DNA of 64,000 bases. Origin: Micromonospora sp. ATCC 39149. Lineage in GTDB: Bacteria; Actinomycetota; Actinomycetes; Mycobacteriales; Micromonosporaceae. This document shows positions 44,120-52,328 of the stretch, piece after piece. The position numbers and the translations under genes were made by a program. Below the pieces are notes generated by a model. The model was given only the letters and a program-made list of their open reading frames with translations. It was not told where the DNA came from and searched no databases. The stretch is taken from positions 3,324,080 through 3,388,079 of the forward strand of contig NZ_GG657738.1 in NCBI RefSeq assembly GCF_000158815.1. Reading direction: 5' to 3'. Within the stretch, counting starts at the first letter, position 1; every line of letters begins with the position of its first letter.

Positions 44120-44350
44120 CCAGCCGTTACGGCGCGACCAGCGGTACAGGGCCAGCCGTTACGGCGGAGCCGTCAGAGCCAGCCGTTACGGCGGAACCGT
44201 CAGAGCCAGCCGTTACGGCAGAGCCGTCAGAGCCAGCCGTTACGGCAGAGCCGTCAGAGCCAGCCGTTACGGCAGAGCCGTCAGAGCCAGCCGTTACGGC
44301 GGAGCCGTCAGAGCCAGCCGTTACGGCGGAACCAGCGGTACAGGGCCAGC
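44120..44350. repeat. Tandem array of 27-bp units copied from the corA 3' end
   Basis: Eight copies of CCAGCCGTTACGGC, starting at 44120, 44152, 44179, 44206, 44233, 44260, 44287 and 44314. The last seven have an exact 27-bp period. The unit read on the minus strand is the end of corA, including its TGA stop (44308-44310). The leftmost copy also carries CCAGCGGTACAGGGCCAG, a second fragment of the same coding end. Confidence 0.92.
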
Positions 44351-45456
44351 GAGATGGCCAGCATCAGGGCGAGCACGACCGGATAGCCGTACTTCATCTT
44401 CAGTTCCGGCATGTTCTCGAAGTTCATGCCGTAGATGCCGGCGATCGCGGTCCAGACCGCCGCGATGCCGGCCCAGGCCGCGATCTTGCGCATGTCGTTG
44501 TTCTGGTCGACCGTGACCTGGGCCAGCCGCGCCTGGAGGATCGAGTTGAGCAGGTCGTCGTACGAGTTGACCTGTTCGACGGTGCGGCTGAGGTGGTCCT
44601 GCACGTCCCGGAAGTAGCGCCGCACCTCCTGCGGGATCTCCCGGCTGACCTGAGCGGTGAGGGTCAGCAGCGGGCGTTGCAGCGGCACCACCGCCCGCTT
44701 GAACTCGACCAGTTCCCGCTTCATCTGGTAGACCCGCTGGATACGCCCGGTGCTCTGCCGGTCGAACACGTCGGCCTCCAGCACGTCCAGGTCGTCCTCC
44801 AGCCGGTCGGCCACCTCCAGGTAGAGGTCGACCACCCGGTCGGTGATCGCGTACGCGACAGCCCAGGGGCCATGCGCCAGCAGTTCGTGCTTGGCCTCCA
44901 GGCCGGCGCGGACCGGGGCGAGCCGGCAGGCGTCGCCGTGCCGGACGCTGATCACGAAGTTCGGGCCGATGAAGAGCATCACCTGGCCGGTCTCGACGAC
45001 CTCCGAGTTCTCGGTCAGCTCGTCGTGCTCGCAGTACCGGGCGGTACGCAGCACCAGGAAGCTGACTTCGCCGAAGCGTTCCAACTTGGGCCGCTGCTGG
45101 GCCTTCACGGCGTCCTCGACGGCCAGCTCGTGCAGGCCGAAGGTGTCGGCGATCGCGGTCATCTCGGCCAGCTCGGGCTCGTGCAGGCCGATCCAGACGA
45201 ACCCGCGCTCGCGGCGGGCGGCGGCCAGTGCCTCCGCGTAGTGCCAGTCCCCGGGTTGCCGCCGGCCGTCGACGTAGAGGGCGGAGTCCATGACCGCGCT
45301 GCGGCCGGTGCCGGTGCCGCGCGGCGTGGAGGCGCGCTGGCTGCCGTCGGCGTTGAGGATCCTGGTCATCGCCCGCACCGGGGCCCAGGCCCGGGGCTTG
45401 ATCGCCCGCCCCCCGGTTGGCGACGTGGCCTCGCTCCGCTCCGCCCGGTCCGACAT
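44308..45456 (-). CDS. corA: CorA-family magnesium/cobalt transporter
   Basis: 382-aa divalent cation channel. Seen: a long cytoplasmic N-domain with FVWIGLHEPELAEM, VEDAVKAQQRPKLE and FDRQSTGRIQRVYQMKRELV, then two C-terminal helices, the first ending in the signature YGMNFENMP (GMN), and the basic end RWFRRNGWL. Pentameric, in the plasma membrane. ATG at 45456 follows GGAGGGGG. The stop codon lies within a 27-bp tandem repeat, so the 3' end has been copied several times downstream. Nothing else in the gene looks damaged. Confidence 0.94.
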   Translation of the reverse strand: MSDRAERSEATSPTGGRAIKPRAWAPVRAMTRILNADGSQRASTPRGTGTGRSAVMDSALYVDGRRQPGDWHYAEALAAARRERGFVWIGLHEPELAEMTAIADTFGLHELAVEDAVKAQQRPKLERFGEVSFLVLRTARYCEHDELTENSEVVETGQVMLFIGPNFVISVRHGDACRLAPVRAGLEAKHELLAHGPWAVAYAITDRVVDLYLEVADRLEDDLDVLEADVFDRQSTGRIQRVYQMKRELVEFKRAVVPLQRPLLTLTAQVSREIPQEVRRYFRDVQDHLSRTVEQVNSYDDLLNSILQARLAQVTVDQNNDMRKIAAWAGIAAVWTAIAGIYGMNFENMPELKMKYGYPVVLALMLAISLALYRWFRRNGWL

Positions 45457-45804
45457 GGCGACCCCCTCCCCCCGCTGCCGCGACCGCCGACGCCGCCGCG
45501 GGTAGCAGGGTACGCCCGCCAGACCTGGGCCTGCCGCCGTCGGCCGGCGGGAGTGATCGAGGGGGCGGGGGCGGCGCCGGGTGGGCCGGGCCGCATCAGG
45601 GGGGTGAGGGGCGGCCCGGCCCACCCGGCGCACTTGGGGGCGGGGGTAGTGCCTACGCGCCGCTGGTCGGGGCCGTCGGGCCCGCGTCGGGGCAGGCCAG
45701 CCGACCGAGATGAGCGGCGCTCGCAGCATTGTGGGCTTTCGGCCGGCCGGGCGGGAGGCCCCACCCGGCCCACACCGCGCTTCTGTCAGAAATTTGACAG
45801 AAAT
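45457..45804. other. Gap between corA and aminotransferase genes
   Basis: No gene seen. It holds the corA promoter and, at 45781-45802, the inverted repeat TTCTGTCA-N6-TGACAGAA, three bases past the aminotransferase stop: a terminator or operator. The central part is unusually GC-rich. Confidence 0.5.
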
Positions 45805-46899
45805 TCAGCTGCGGACGGCCGCCATCGCCTCCGCGAGCCGGCGAACACCCTCGTCGATCCGGTCCGCCGTGACCGCCGAGAAGGCCAAGCGCAGCGCGTG
45901 CTGCCCGCCGGCGAGCACGAAGTCGCTGCCCTTGACCACCGCCACTCCGCGCTCCGCCGCCGCCGGGGCGAGGCGGTCGACCAGGACGTCCTCGGGCAGC
46001 TCGACCCAGAGGAAGTAGCCCCCGTCCGGCTCGACGAAGCGCGCCTCGGGGATGTGCCGGCGCAACGACTCGGCGAGCACCCGGGCCCGCTCACCCAGGG
46101 CGGCGCTGACCGTCTCGATCGAGCGGGCGATGTCACCGGAGACGCAGAACTGGTGCACGATCGCCTCGGACACCATGCCGGGCGAGATGTAGAGGCTGGT
46201 GGCCTTCTTCGCGATGTCGCTGATCAGGTCCGCCGGCCCGACCAGGTACCCGACCCGCACGCCCGGGCAGACCGTCTTGGTGAAGCTGGAGGCGTGCACC
46301 ACCACGCCCCGGGTGTCCATCGACAGCATCGAGGGCAGCGGCTCGCCCCGGAACCGGATGTCGGCGTACGGGTCGTCCTCGAAGAGGGTGAAGCCGTACT
46401 CGGCGGCCAGGTCGAGCAGCTCCCGCCGCTTGTCCAGCGACAGCGTGACGCCGGCCGGGTTCTGGTAGTTGGGGATGACGTGGGCGAGCTTCGGCCGGAC
46501 CCCGGACTCCAGTAGTTTGCGCAGCTCGGCGGTGTCCAGGCCGTCCGGTTGAACCGTCACGCCGTGGATCTCGCCACCCATCCGCTGAAGGTTCAGCAGC
46601 GTCCGGTCGTACGTGGGACGCTCCACCACGACCGCGTCGCCCGGCCGGACCAGGTGGTCGAAGAGGAACGCGTCGGCCTGGAGCGAGCCGTTGGTGACCA
46701 GCACCTGATCGGCCTCGACGCCGTGCTTCTCCGCAATCCACTTCCGCAGGGGCGGGTACCCGACGGAGGTGCCGTACGCCGTGACCCCGGCTGGGTCGGC
46801 GTCGAAGGCGCGGACGGCGGCGGCCTTGAGCCCCTCGACATCCACGATGTCCAGCGAGGGAGCGCCACGGGCGAAGGAGATCAGCTGCTCGGCAGTCAT
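45805..46899 (-). CDS. Fold-type I PLP-dependent aminotransferase
   Basis: 364-aa aminotransferase of the MocR / 2-aminoadipate type but without a DNA-binding N-domain. Seen: ISFARGAPSLDIV, YGTSVGYPPLRKWI, VTNGSLQADAFLFDHL, PNYQNPAGVTLSLDKRREL, and the PLP-binding Lys in SSFTKTVCPGVRVGY, with Arg in LRLAFS at the end. Substrate probably an alpha-amino acid; I cannot specify. ATG at 46899 is chosen; the ORF runs 316 codons upstream without conserved sequence. It is divergent from cysQ. Confidence 0.9.
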   Translation of the reverse strand: MTAEQLISFARGAPSLDIVDVEGLKAAAVRAFDADPAGVTAYGTSVGYPPLRKWIAEKHGVEADQVLVTNGSLQADAFLFDHLVRPGDAVVVERPTYDRTLLNLQRMGGEIHGVTVQPDGLDTAELRKLLESGVRPKLAHVIPNYQNPAGVTLSLDKRRELLDLAAEYGFTLFEDDPYADIRFRGEPLPSMLSMDTRGVVVHASSFTKTVCPGVRVGYLVGPADLISDIAKKATSLYISPGMVSEAIVHQFCVSGDIARSIETVSAALGERARVLAESLRRHIPEARFVEPDGGYFLWVELPEDVLVDRLAPAAAERGVAVVKGSDFVLAGGQHALRLAFSAVTADRIDEGVRRLAEAMAAVRS

Positions 46900-47011
46900 G
46901 CGGACGAGCCTAGGGCCTGGTCCGGGCGGTCCGACCGGCATACACGCCAAGTTCAACATGCGGGCAGCGGACGGGCGGCGAACGGCCGAAGCGGGGACCA
47001 CCGGAGGTACG

Positions 47012-47028
47012 CGACACTCTCGGTGTCG
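47012..47028. promoter_or_regulatory. 6-5-6 inverted repeat between aminotransferase and cysQ
   Basis: CGACAC-TCTCG-GTGTCG within the 240-bp divergent promoter region. A weak candidate operator. Confidence 0.35.
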
Positions 47029-47139
47029 ATTATCGGACCAGTGTCTGGCCGCGCCCGCGCGACCGCCGAAGGATAGGCGTCCGCGCGGTGCCCGGGGACA
47101 CGGGCCGGCGGGTGGCACCGAAGGAGTGGTGAGGTTCAC

Positions 47140-47970
47140 GTGACCGAGGACGGTACGGGTCGGCTCGACGACCAGGCGTTCGCCGAGTGGTTGGCCGGCG
47201 AGGCCGGCGTGGCGCTGACCGCGCTCCGCGCCGAGCAGGGCTTCGCCGACCCGAAGGCCCTCAAGGACGCGGGGGACAAGGTCTCGCACGACCTGATGTC
47301 GACCGCCCTGGCCCGGTGGCGCCCGGCCGACGCGGTGCTCTCCGAGGAGCAGGCGGACAGCCGACGGGCCTGGGCCGACGACCCGTCCGCCGGGGACCGG
47401 CCGACCCGGCTCACGGCGGACCGGGTGTGGATCATCGACCCGCTGGACGGCACCCGGGAATTCTCTGAGGAAGGGCGCGACGACTGGGCTGTGCACGTGG
47501 CACTCTGGCAGCGGTCGGCCGCCCCGGACGGCGCGCTGGTCGCCGGCGCGGTCGGCATGCCGGCCCGTACCGGCCCCGGCGGCACGCCGCTGGTCCTCGG
47601 CAACCGGGTCCCGACCGCGCCGCCCGTCGACGGGCCGCTGCGGATCGCCGTGAGCCGCAGCCGGCCGCCCGCGTTCGTGAGCGAACTGGTCGAGGGCATC
47701 GGCGCCCGCGCGGTGCCGATGGGCTCGGCCGGGGTGAAGGTCTGCGCGGTGGTCACCGGCCAGGTCGACGCGTACGTGCACGCCGGGGGCCAGTACGAAT
47801 GGGACTCGGCTGCCCCGGTCGCCGTGGCCCTCGGCGCAGGCATGCACGCGTCCCGGATCGACGGCTCACCGCTGCGCTACAACCGGGACGACCCGCGCCT
47901 TCCGGACCTGCTGGTCTGCCGTCCGGAGCACGCGGAGTCCCTGCTCGCGGCCATCGACCGCTACCGTTGA
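47140..47970 (+). CDS. cysQ: 3'(2'),5'-bisphosphate nucleotidase CysQ
   Basis: 276-aa Mg-dependent, Li-sensitive-type phosphatase that turns PAP (3'-phosphoadenosine 5'-phosphate) into AMP. Seen: SEEQADS (metal-binding Glu), WIIDPLDGTREFSEE and GGQYEWDSAAPVAVALGAG, the family motifs in order. PAP is the by-product of every PAPS-dependent sulfotransferase and inhibits them, so its place before a cluster with three sulfotransferases is meaningful (inference). GTG at 47140 with GTGAGG upstream. The glycanase gene follows after 37 bp on the same strand. Confidence 0.9.
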   Translation: MTEDGTGRLDDQAFAEWLAGEAGVALTALRAEQGFADPKALKDAGDKVSHDLMSTALARWRPADAVLSEEQADSRRAWADDPSAGDRPTRLTADRVWIIDPLDGTREFSEEGRDDWAVHVALWQRSAAPDGALVAGAVGMPARTGPGGTPLVLGNRVPTAPPVDGPLRIAVSRSRPPAFVSELVEGIGARAVPMGSAGVKVCAVVTGQVDAYVHAGGQYEWDSAAPVAVALGAGMHASRIDGSPLRYNRDDPRLPDLLVCRPEHAESLLAAIDRYR

Positions 47971-48007
47971 CGACGCCCGCTCCGGCACCGTTGAACAGAG
48001 GAGGGTC

Positions 48008-49138
48008 ATGAGTTCCGGCCCCATCGCCGCGCCCACCCTCGCCGCCCCCGACCCGACCCCGCCGCGGCGCCGGCTCGGCCGCTGGTGGCTGCTCCCGCTG
48101 ACCGCCGGCGCGCTCGTGCTGGGTACCACGGTCGCCCTGGCCACCAACGGCCACCTGCCCGGCGGGCCCGCCCCGACGGCCACCGACGCCACCGGCGGCA
48201 ACGCCGGACTCGGCCCGGCGGCCCCCGGCACCCGCCCGACGCCGAGCGGCAACGAGGGCTTCGGCGCGGGCCCCGCGTCGGGCTCGCCGAGCCCGAGCGT
48301 CAGCGGCGGGGCCACGTCCGGCGCTTTCCCGGGCGGCCGCAACACGCTGCCCGGGGCGAGCATCTACCTCAAGAGCGGGGAGAGCTTCGCCGCCGGGCTG
48401 GCCCGCTCGGACCGCAGCTACGGCCCGCTGCGCATGGTCCGGGTCTTCTACCCGGGGCTGCCGCCGTCCTGGTCGGGCAGCCGCGCCGACGTCGCCAACC
48501 GGACCGTGGTGGTCTCGTTCAAGGCGCCGCCCGGCGAGGTGGCCGCCGGCAAGCACGACTCGCGGCTCGCCGCCTGGTTCCGCTCCGTCCCGCGGGACCT
48601 CGACGTGTACTGGTCGTACTTCCACGAGCCGGAGGACGACGTCGAGCGCGGCTCGTACACCGCCGCCCAGTACCGGGCCGCGTGGAAACGCCTCGCCGGC
48701 CTCGCCGACCGGGCCGGCAACGCCCGGCTGCGATCCACGCTGATCCTGATGTGCTGGACGCTCAACCCGAACTCCCGGCGCACCTTCGAGGACTACTGGC
48801 CGGGTGGCGACGCCATCGACGTGCTCGGCTGGGACTGTTACAACAGCGGCGGCAAGTACGACCGGTACACCGACCCGGCGCAGGTCTTCACCCCGATGAT
48901 CAACAAGTCGAAGGCGCTGGGGAAGCCGTGGGGGCTCGCCGAGACCGGCAGCGTCCGCATCGCCGGGGACAGCAGCGGCACCGGCCGGGCCGCCTGGATC
49001 CGGTCGATGAGCCGGTACCTCGACGGGCAACGCCCGCTGTGGGTGGCGTACTACGACTACGAGGTCGCCGGAGGCGACTTCCGGCTCACCGACGCGCCGA
49101 GCCGGGAGGCGTGGCGGGCCTGGTGCGCCGCCTCCTGA
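48008..49138 (+). CDS. Membrane-anchored GH26-like glycanase
   Basis: 376 aa. Seen: a basic N-terminus, one membrane helix (WWLLPLTAGALVLGTTVAL), a Pro/Thr/Gly linker to about residue 110, and a TIM-barrel domain with the likely acid Glu in SYFHEPEDD and nucleophile Glu in LAETGS, both near places used by GH26 mannanases and relatives. CWTLNPNSRRTFEDYWPG and VLGWDCYNSGG line the barrel. It probably trims or cuts a polymer at the cell surface. GAGGAGGG precedes the ATG. It starts 37 bp after cysQ, so an operon is likely. Confidence 0.8.
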   Translation: MSSGPIAAPTLAAPDPTPPRRRLGRWWLLPLTAGALVLGTTVALATNGHLPGGPAPTATDATGGNAGLGPAAPGTRPTPSGNEGFGAGPASGSPSPSVSGGATSGAFPGGRNTLPGASIYLKSGESFAAGLARSDRSYGPLRMVRVFYPGLPPSWSGSRADVANRTVVVSFKAPPGEVAAGKHDSRLAAWFRSVPRDLDVYWSYFHEPEDDVERGSYTAAQYRAAWKRLAGLADRAGNARLRSTLILMCWTLNPNSRRTFEDYWPGGDAIDVLGWDCYNSGGKYDRYTDPAQVFTPMINKSKALGKPWGLAETGSVRIAGDSSGTGRAAWIRSMSRYLDGQRPLWVAYYDYEVAGGDFRLTDAPSREAWRAWCAAS

Positions 49139-49144
49139 CCGGGC

Positions 49145-50095
49145 TCAGATCCCCCGGCCGCGCTTGTGCAGCGTACGCAGGACGCGGTCGGGGTCGACGG
49201 CCCGGCTGGCCACGGCGAGGGCCAGGTACGCGCGCGGCTCCCGGGGGTTGCGCGACAGCGTGCGCCGCGCCCAGCGCACGGCCTCGCCCCGGTTGCCCAG
49301 CGCCGCCTGGGCGAACGCGATCTGGCCGCTGACCCGCGCCTCGCCGGCCGGCACGGTGGCGAACTCCGGGTACCGGCCGAGCAGCCACTGCAACGCCACG
49401 GAGATGGTCTCCCAGCGCTGGGCGAAGTACGACTGCTTGTGCCAGCGCACCGTCACGTACGGCTCGACCAGGTTGACCAGCGGGGCGTGCCGGGCGGCCC
49501 GGAGCAGGAACTCGTAGTCCTCCGCGTAGCTGCCCGGGATCTCCTCGTCGACCAGCCCGATGCCGTCGAGCAGCGCCTCCCGGCGGATCAGGAACGTCGA
49601 CGGGTGCAGCTCGGTGTGCCGGTCCCGCAGCAGGGCGGCCAGCGGCACCCGGTTGACCGGCAGCACCCGGTCGACCTGGCGGCCGTCGTAGTCGACCCGG
49701 ATGCCGCAGCTCACGAACGCGCCGTCGGGCGCGGCGGCGAGCGCCGCCACCTGCGCGGCGAGCTTGCCGGGCAGCCACTCGTCGTCGTCGTCGCAGAACG
49801 CCACGAGGTCACCGGTGGCGGCCAGGATGCCCGTGTTGCGGTTGCCGGCCAGGCCCGGGTTGCGCTGGTTGACCAGCACGGTGACCCGGGGGTCGTCGGC
49901 CAGCGACCGGTCCGGCTCGGACTGGTCGTAGACGACCACCACGTCCACCCGGCCGGGGTAGTCCTGACCGAGAATCGCGTCGAGGGCCTTGCGCAGCAGC
50001 TCGGGGCGGTCCCGGGTGGGAACCACCGCGGTCACCGACGGGTACCCGCCGACCGGCTCGGTCATTGCGTCGGTGTCGTGCACCGGCTCGGTCAT
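49145..50095 (-). CDS. GT2-family glycosyltransferase
   Basis: 316-aa cytoplasmic GT-A enzyme. Seen: VTAVVPTRDRPELLRKALDA, VDVVVVYDQSEPD, NPGLAGNRNTGIL, AFCDDDDEWLPGKL (DxD metal site) and EEIPGSYAEDYEFL. A C-terminal helical tail of about 80 residues follows. It adds one sugar to the repeat unit; donor and acceptor unknown. The ATG at 50095 overlaps the sulfotransferase stop as ATGA, and GGAGG precedes it. The opening codons for MTEPV are repeated 30 nt later, so the ATG at 50065 is a second possible start. Last gene of a four-gene minus operon. Confidence 0.92.
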   Translation of the reverse strand: MTEPVHDTDAMTEPVGGYPSVTAVVPTRDRPELLRKALDAILGQDYPGRVDVVVVYDQSEPDRSLADDPRVTVLVNQRNPGLAGNRNTGILAATGDLVAFCDDDDEWLPGKLAAQVAALAAAPDGAFVSCGIRVDYDGRQVDRVLPVNRVPLAALLRDRHTELHPSTFLIRREALLDGIGLVDEEIPGSYAEDYEFLLRAARHAPLVNLVEPYVTVRWHKQSYFAQRWETISVALQWLLGRYPEFATVPAGEARVSGQIAFAQAALGNRGEAVRWARRTLSRNPREPRAYLALAVASRAVDPDRVLRTLHKRGRGI

Positions 50096-51048
50096 TGCGC
50101 CTCCGTGGAGCCCGGGCGGCCGAGGCCGACGTATCCGTACCGCAGACGCAGGGGCAGCGTCGCGGCGCTCACCACCACCCGGCTACGCGACGGCAGGGCC
50201 GTGCGCCAGGCGTCGTCCTGCCGGACCCGCAGCGGGCCGGCGTTGAACCGCAGCGGGTTGCCGGCGATGCTGTGCGCCGGGCGCAGCGGCGCGGGCGACG
50301 GGTCCAGCACCCGCAGCGCGCCGGGGTCGTCGGGCAGGCCGGCGAAGCGGCGCAGCCGGGCGATCGTGTCGCGCGGGTCGGCGGTGAAGTCCTCGTAGCG
50401 CAGCCGGACCACCGGCACGCGGGTGGCCAGCAGGTGGAACGCGGCGTTCTGCGCGGTCCACAACTTGCTCACCGTGAACGGCGAGAAGGTCGGCATGTAC
50501 GCCTCGGCGTCCACCACCTCGGGCCGGCGTACCTGCTTCGCCCAGGAGTACGCCACCGCCCGGCTGTCCCGCACCAGGTGCAGCACCCGCAGATCGAGGT
50601 CGTCGGCCCAGCGCAGCGCGAACGCAGTGGAGGCGTGCTTGCTGGAGTCCACCACGAGCCGCGCGCCGGTCACCGCCATCGCGGCGGCGTAGATCCGGGT
50701 GTAGAGGTCGGCGTAGCGGCGCACCTCGTCGAGCTGTGCGGCGGGCAGCTCGGCCCGGGCCAGCCGGGGGATGTGCCGGGTCCGGTCGACAGCGTCCTTC
50801 AGCGCCAGCACGTCGGCGCGGTCGACCGCCGACCAGCCGCCGAAGGCGTGCTCGCCGACGCGCTGCCAGAAGTCACAGGCGGTGAACCGCTCCCCACAAC
50901 CGCACCGCTCGTCGCCGCCGAGAGCCCGTTCCCACAGGTGCACCACCTCGCCGACCGCGCAGACGTCGGGATGCTGGGCTAGGATCAGCTCCAACAGGGT
51001 GGAGCCGCTACGACCCAGCCCGCCGACGAAGAGCACCCGGGCACTCAC
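50092..51048 (-). CDS. Sulfotransferase (Sulfotransfer_3-type), first of three
   Basis: 318-aa PAPS-dependent sulfotransferase. Seen: 5'-phosphosulfate loop GGLGRSGSTLLELIL, ERCGCGERFTACDFWQRVG, 3'-phosphate loop VVDSSKHASTAFAL, VLHLVRDSRAVAYSWAK and RYEDFTADPRDTIARL. It moves sulfate to a hydroxyl of a sugar or lipid. GTG at 51048 overlaps the stop of the transferase subunit gene (GTGA), so its synthesis is coupled to it. A paralogue of the 52329 gene. Confidence 0.92.
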   Translation of the reverse strand: MSARVLFVGGLGRSGSTLLELILAQHPDVCAVGEVVHLWERALGGDERCGCGERFTACDFWQRVGEHAFGGWSAVDRADVLALKDAVDRTRHIPRLARAELPAAQLDEVRRYADLYTRIYAAAMAVTGARLVVDSSKHASTAFALRWADDLDLRVLHLVRDSRAVAYSWAKQVRRPEVVDAEAYMPTFSPFTVSKLWTAQNAAFHLLATRVPVVRLRYEDFTADPRDTIARLRRFAGLPDDPGALRVLDPSPAPLRPAHSIAGNPLRFNAGPLRVRQDDAWRTALPSRSRVVVSAATLPLRLRYGYVGLGRPGSTEAQ

Positions 51049-51641
51049 CGCCACCACCTGCGCCGCCCGGGTTCCCGGCTGGCACGGACCAGGTCCTCGA
51101 CGATCCGGCCAACCGCTGTAGCGGCGGCGACCCGGGGGTCGGGCCGGTCCGGGTCGGCGGCCAGGGCGTACGTCAGCGGGTCCGCCACGCCCTTGTCCAG
51201 CGCCTCGACCAGGTCGGCCTCGGACTCGGCCAGCCGGACCATCCCGGCCGCGCCGAGCCGGCGGGAGAAGAGCTGCTGGTGGTTGTCGACGTGCTCGTGG
51301 TGGGCCGGGTCCCTGGGCACCACGATCGGCAGGTGCCCGTGCCGGCGTGCCTCGGTGATGGTGGCGGGACCGCCGTGGCAGACCACCAGGTCCGCCTCGG
51401 TCATCGCCCGCTGGAGCTCGTCGTGGGCCAGGAACGGCACCGCGCCCGGCAGCCGGGGCGCCCGGCTGCGCCCGTGCTGCACGACGAGCCGGACCTCCGG
51501 CGCGGCGGCGTCCCGGCCAACGTGCCAGCGCTCCAGCCAGTCGACCAGCCTGTCGAAACGGTGCACGTCCGTGCCGACCATGGCCAGGATCGTGCGGGGG
51601 GCCGGGGAGTCGCCGCGCTGGCGCGGAATCGGCAGGTTCAC
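51045..51641 (-). CDS. Alg13/PssE-like glycosyltransferase catalytic subunit
   Basis: 198-aa, one half of a GT-B enzyme. Seen: ILAMVGTDVHRFDRLVDWLE, RLVVQHGRSRAPR, AMTEADLVVCHGGPATITEA (nucleotide-sugar binding) and LPIVVPRDPAHHEHVDNHQQ. It pairs with the Alg14-like membrane subunit encoded just upstream to transfer GlcNAc, glucuronate or another sugar to a lipid-linked intermediate. GTG at 51641 overlaps the upstream stop (GTGA). Confidence 0.9.
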   Translation of the reverse strand: MNLPIPRQRGDSPAPRTILAMVGTDVHRFDRLVDWLERWHVGRDAAAPEVRLVVQHGRSRAPRLPGAVPFLAHDELQRAMTEADLVVCHGGPATITEARRHGHLPIVVPRDPAHHEHVDNHQQLFSRRLGAAGMVRLAESEADLVEALDKGVADPLTYALAADPDRPDPRVAAATAVGRIVEDLVRASREPGRRRWWR

Positions 51642-52096
51642 AGCAGGTTTCCCACCACGGTCGCCTTTGGATAGAGCCGGCGCTGCTCCTCCCACTGCAC
51701 GAGCATCGCCGAGAGGAAGGGCCGACACAGCCGGGCCGAGAGCGTCGGGGTGTCGATCCGGTCGTAGACCTCGATGTAGACCGTGGGGATGCCGCGCAGC
51801 CGGGCCACCACCACGAAGGGCAGGGCGACCCCGGCACCGGTGGTGACCACCGCGGCGACATCCCGCCCGCGGAACACCCGCACGGCGAGCCAGAGGTTGC
51901 GGGCCAGGTTCTTCAGGTTGCGGGTGGTCGGGTGGTACGCCCAGACCACGTCCTCGCCGTCGAGCAGTGATCGGGCGTCCGGGGTGTCGAAGGTCACCCA
52001 GGAGCGGGCCCGGTTGCGGTACCACGGTGCGAGCGCCACCAGTTGGGCGAGGTGCCCGCCGCTGGAACCGACGAGCATGACTTCACCAGACTCCAC
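51638..52096 (-). CDS. Alg14/PssD-like glycosyltransferase membrane subunit
   Basis: 152-aa partner of the Alg13-like protein. Seen: EVMLVGSSGGHLAQLVALAP (Alg14 signature), WAYHPTTRNLKNLARNLWLA, VVTTGAGVALPFVVVARLRG and YIEVYDRIDTPTLSARLC. GTG at 52096 has GGAGG at nine bases; ATG at 52078 is the alternative. First gene of the minus operon Alg14-Alg13-sulfotransferase-GT2. In many bacteria these two are fused or paired in exopolysaccharide loci. Confidence 0.88.
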   Translation of the reverse strand: MESGEVMLVGSSGGHLAQLVALAPWYRNRARSWVTFDTPDARSLLDGEDVVWAYHPTTRNLKNLARNLWLAVRVFRGRDVAAVVTTGAGVALPFVVVARLRGIPTVYIEVYDRIDTPTLSARLCRPFLSAMLVQWEEQRRLYPKATVVGNLL

Positions 52097-52328
52097 GTAC
52101 ACCCGCCTCCCGAGGGCCCCACCGCGCCCCGGGACGCGCCCACCGGGGGCGGTCGACCGGACGGCGCGACGCCGCCACAATGTAGCGGCCCTGCGAACAG
52201 AAACATAAGTGGCGCTCATCATCATCCGACCTGTCGGATGGTTGCCAGCAGGACCTTTCGCCAATGCCGAGCTCCCCCGTCCCGCGCCTAGACTGCCGCT
52301 GACATCCACCGGGGCGAGGGGATCGCGG

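Noticed and set aside
44120-44340. 27-bp array as a CRISPR
   Set aside because: Units are contiguous with no unique spacers, are made from coding DNA of corA, and no cas genes are present.
44092-46515. 807-codon plus-strand ORF with AVTAEPSEP repeats
   Set aside because: It only reflects the 27-bp tandem repeat and the reverse of corA and aminotransferase genes, both clearly coded on the minus strand.
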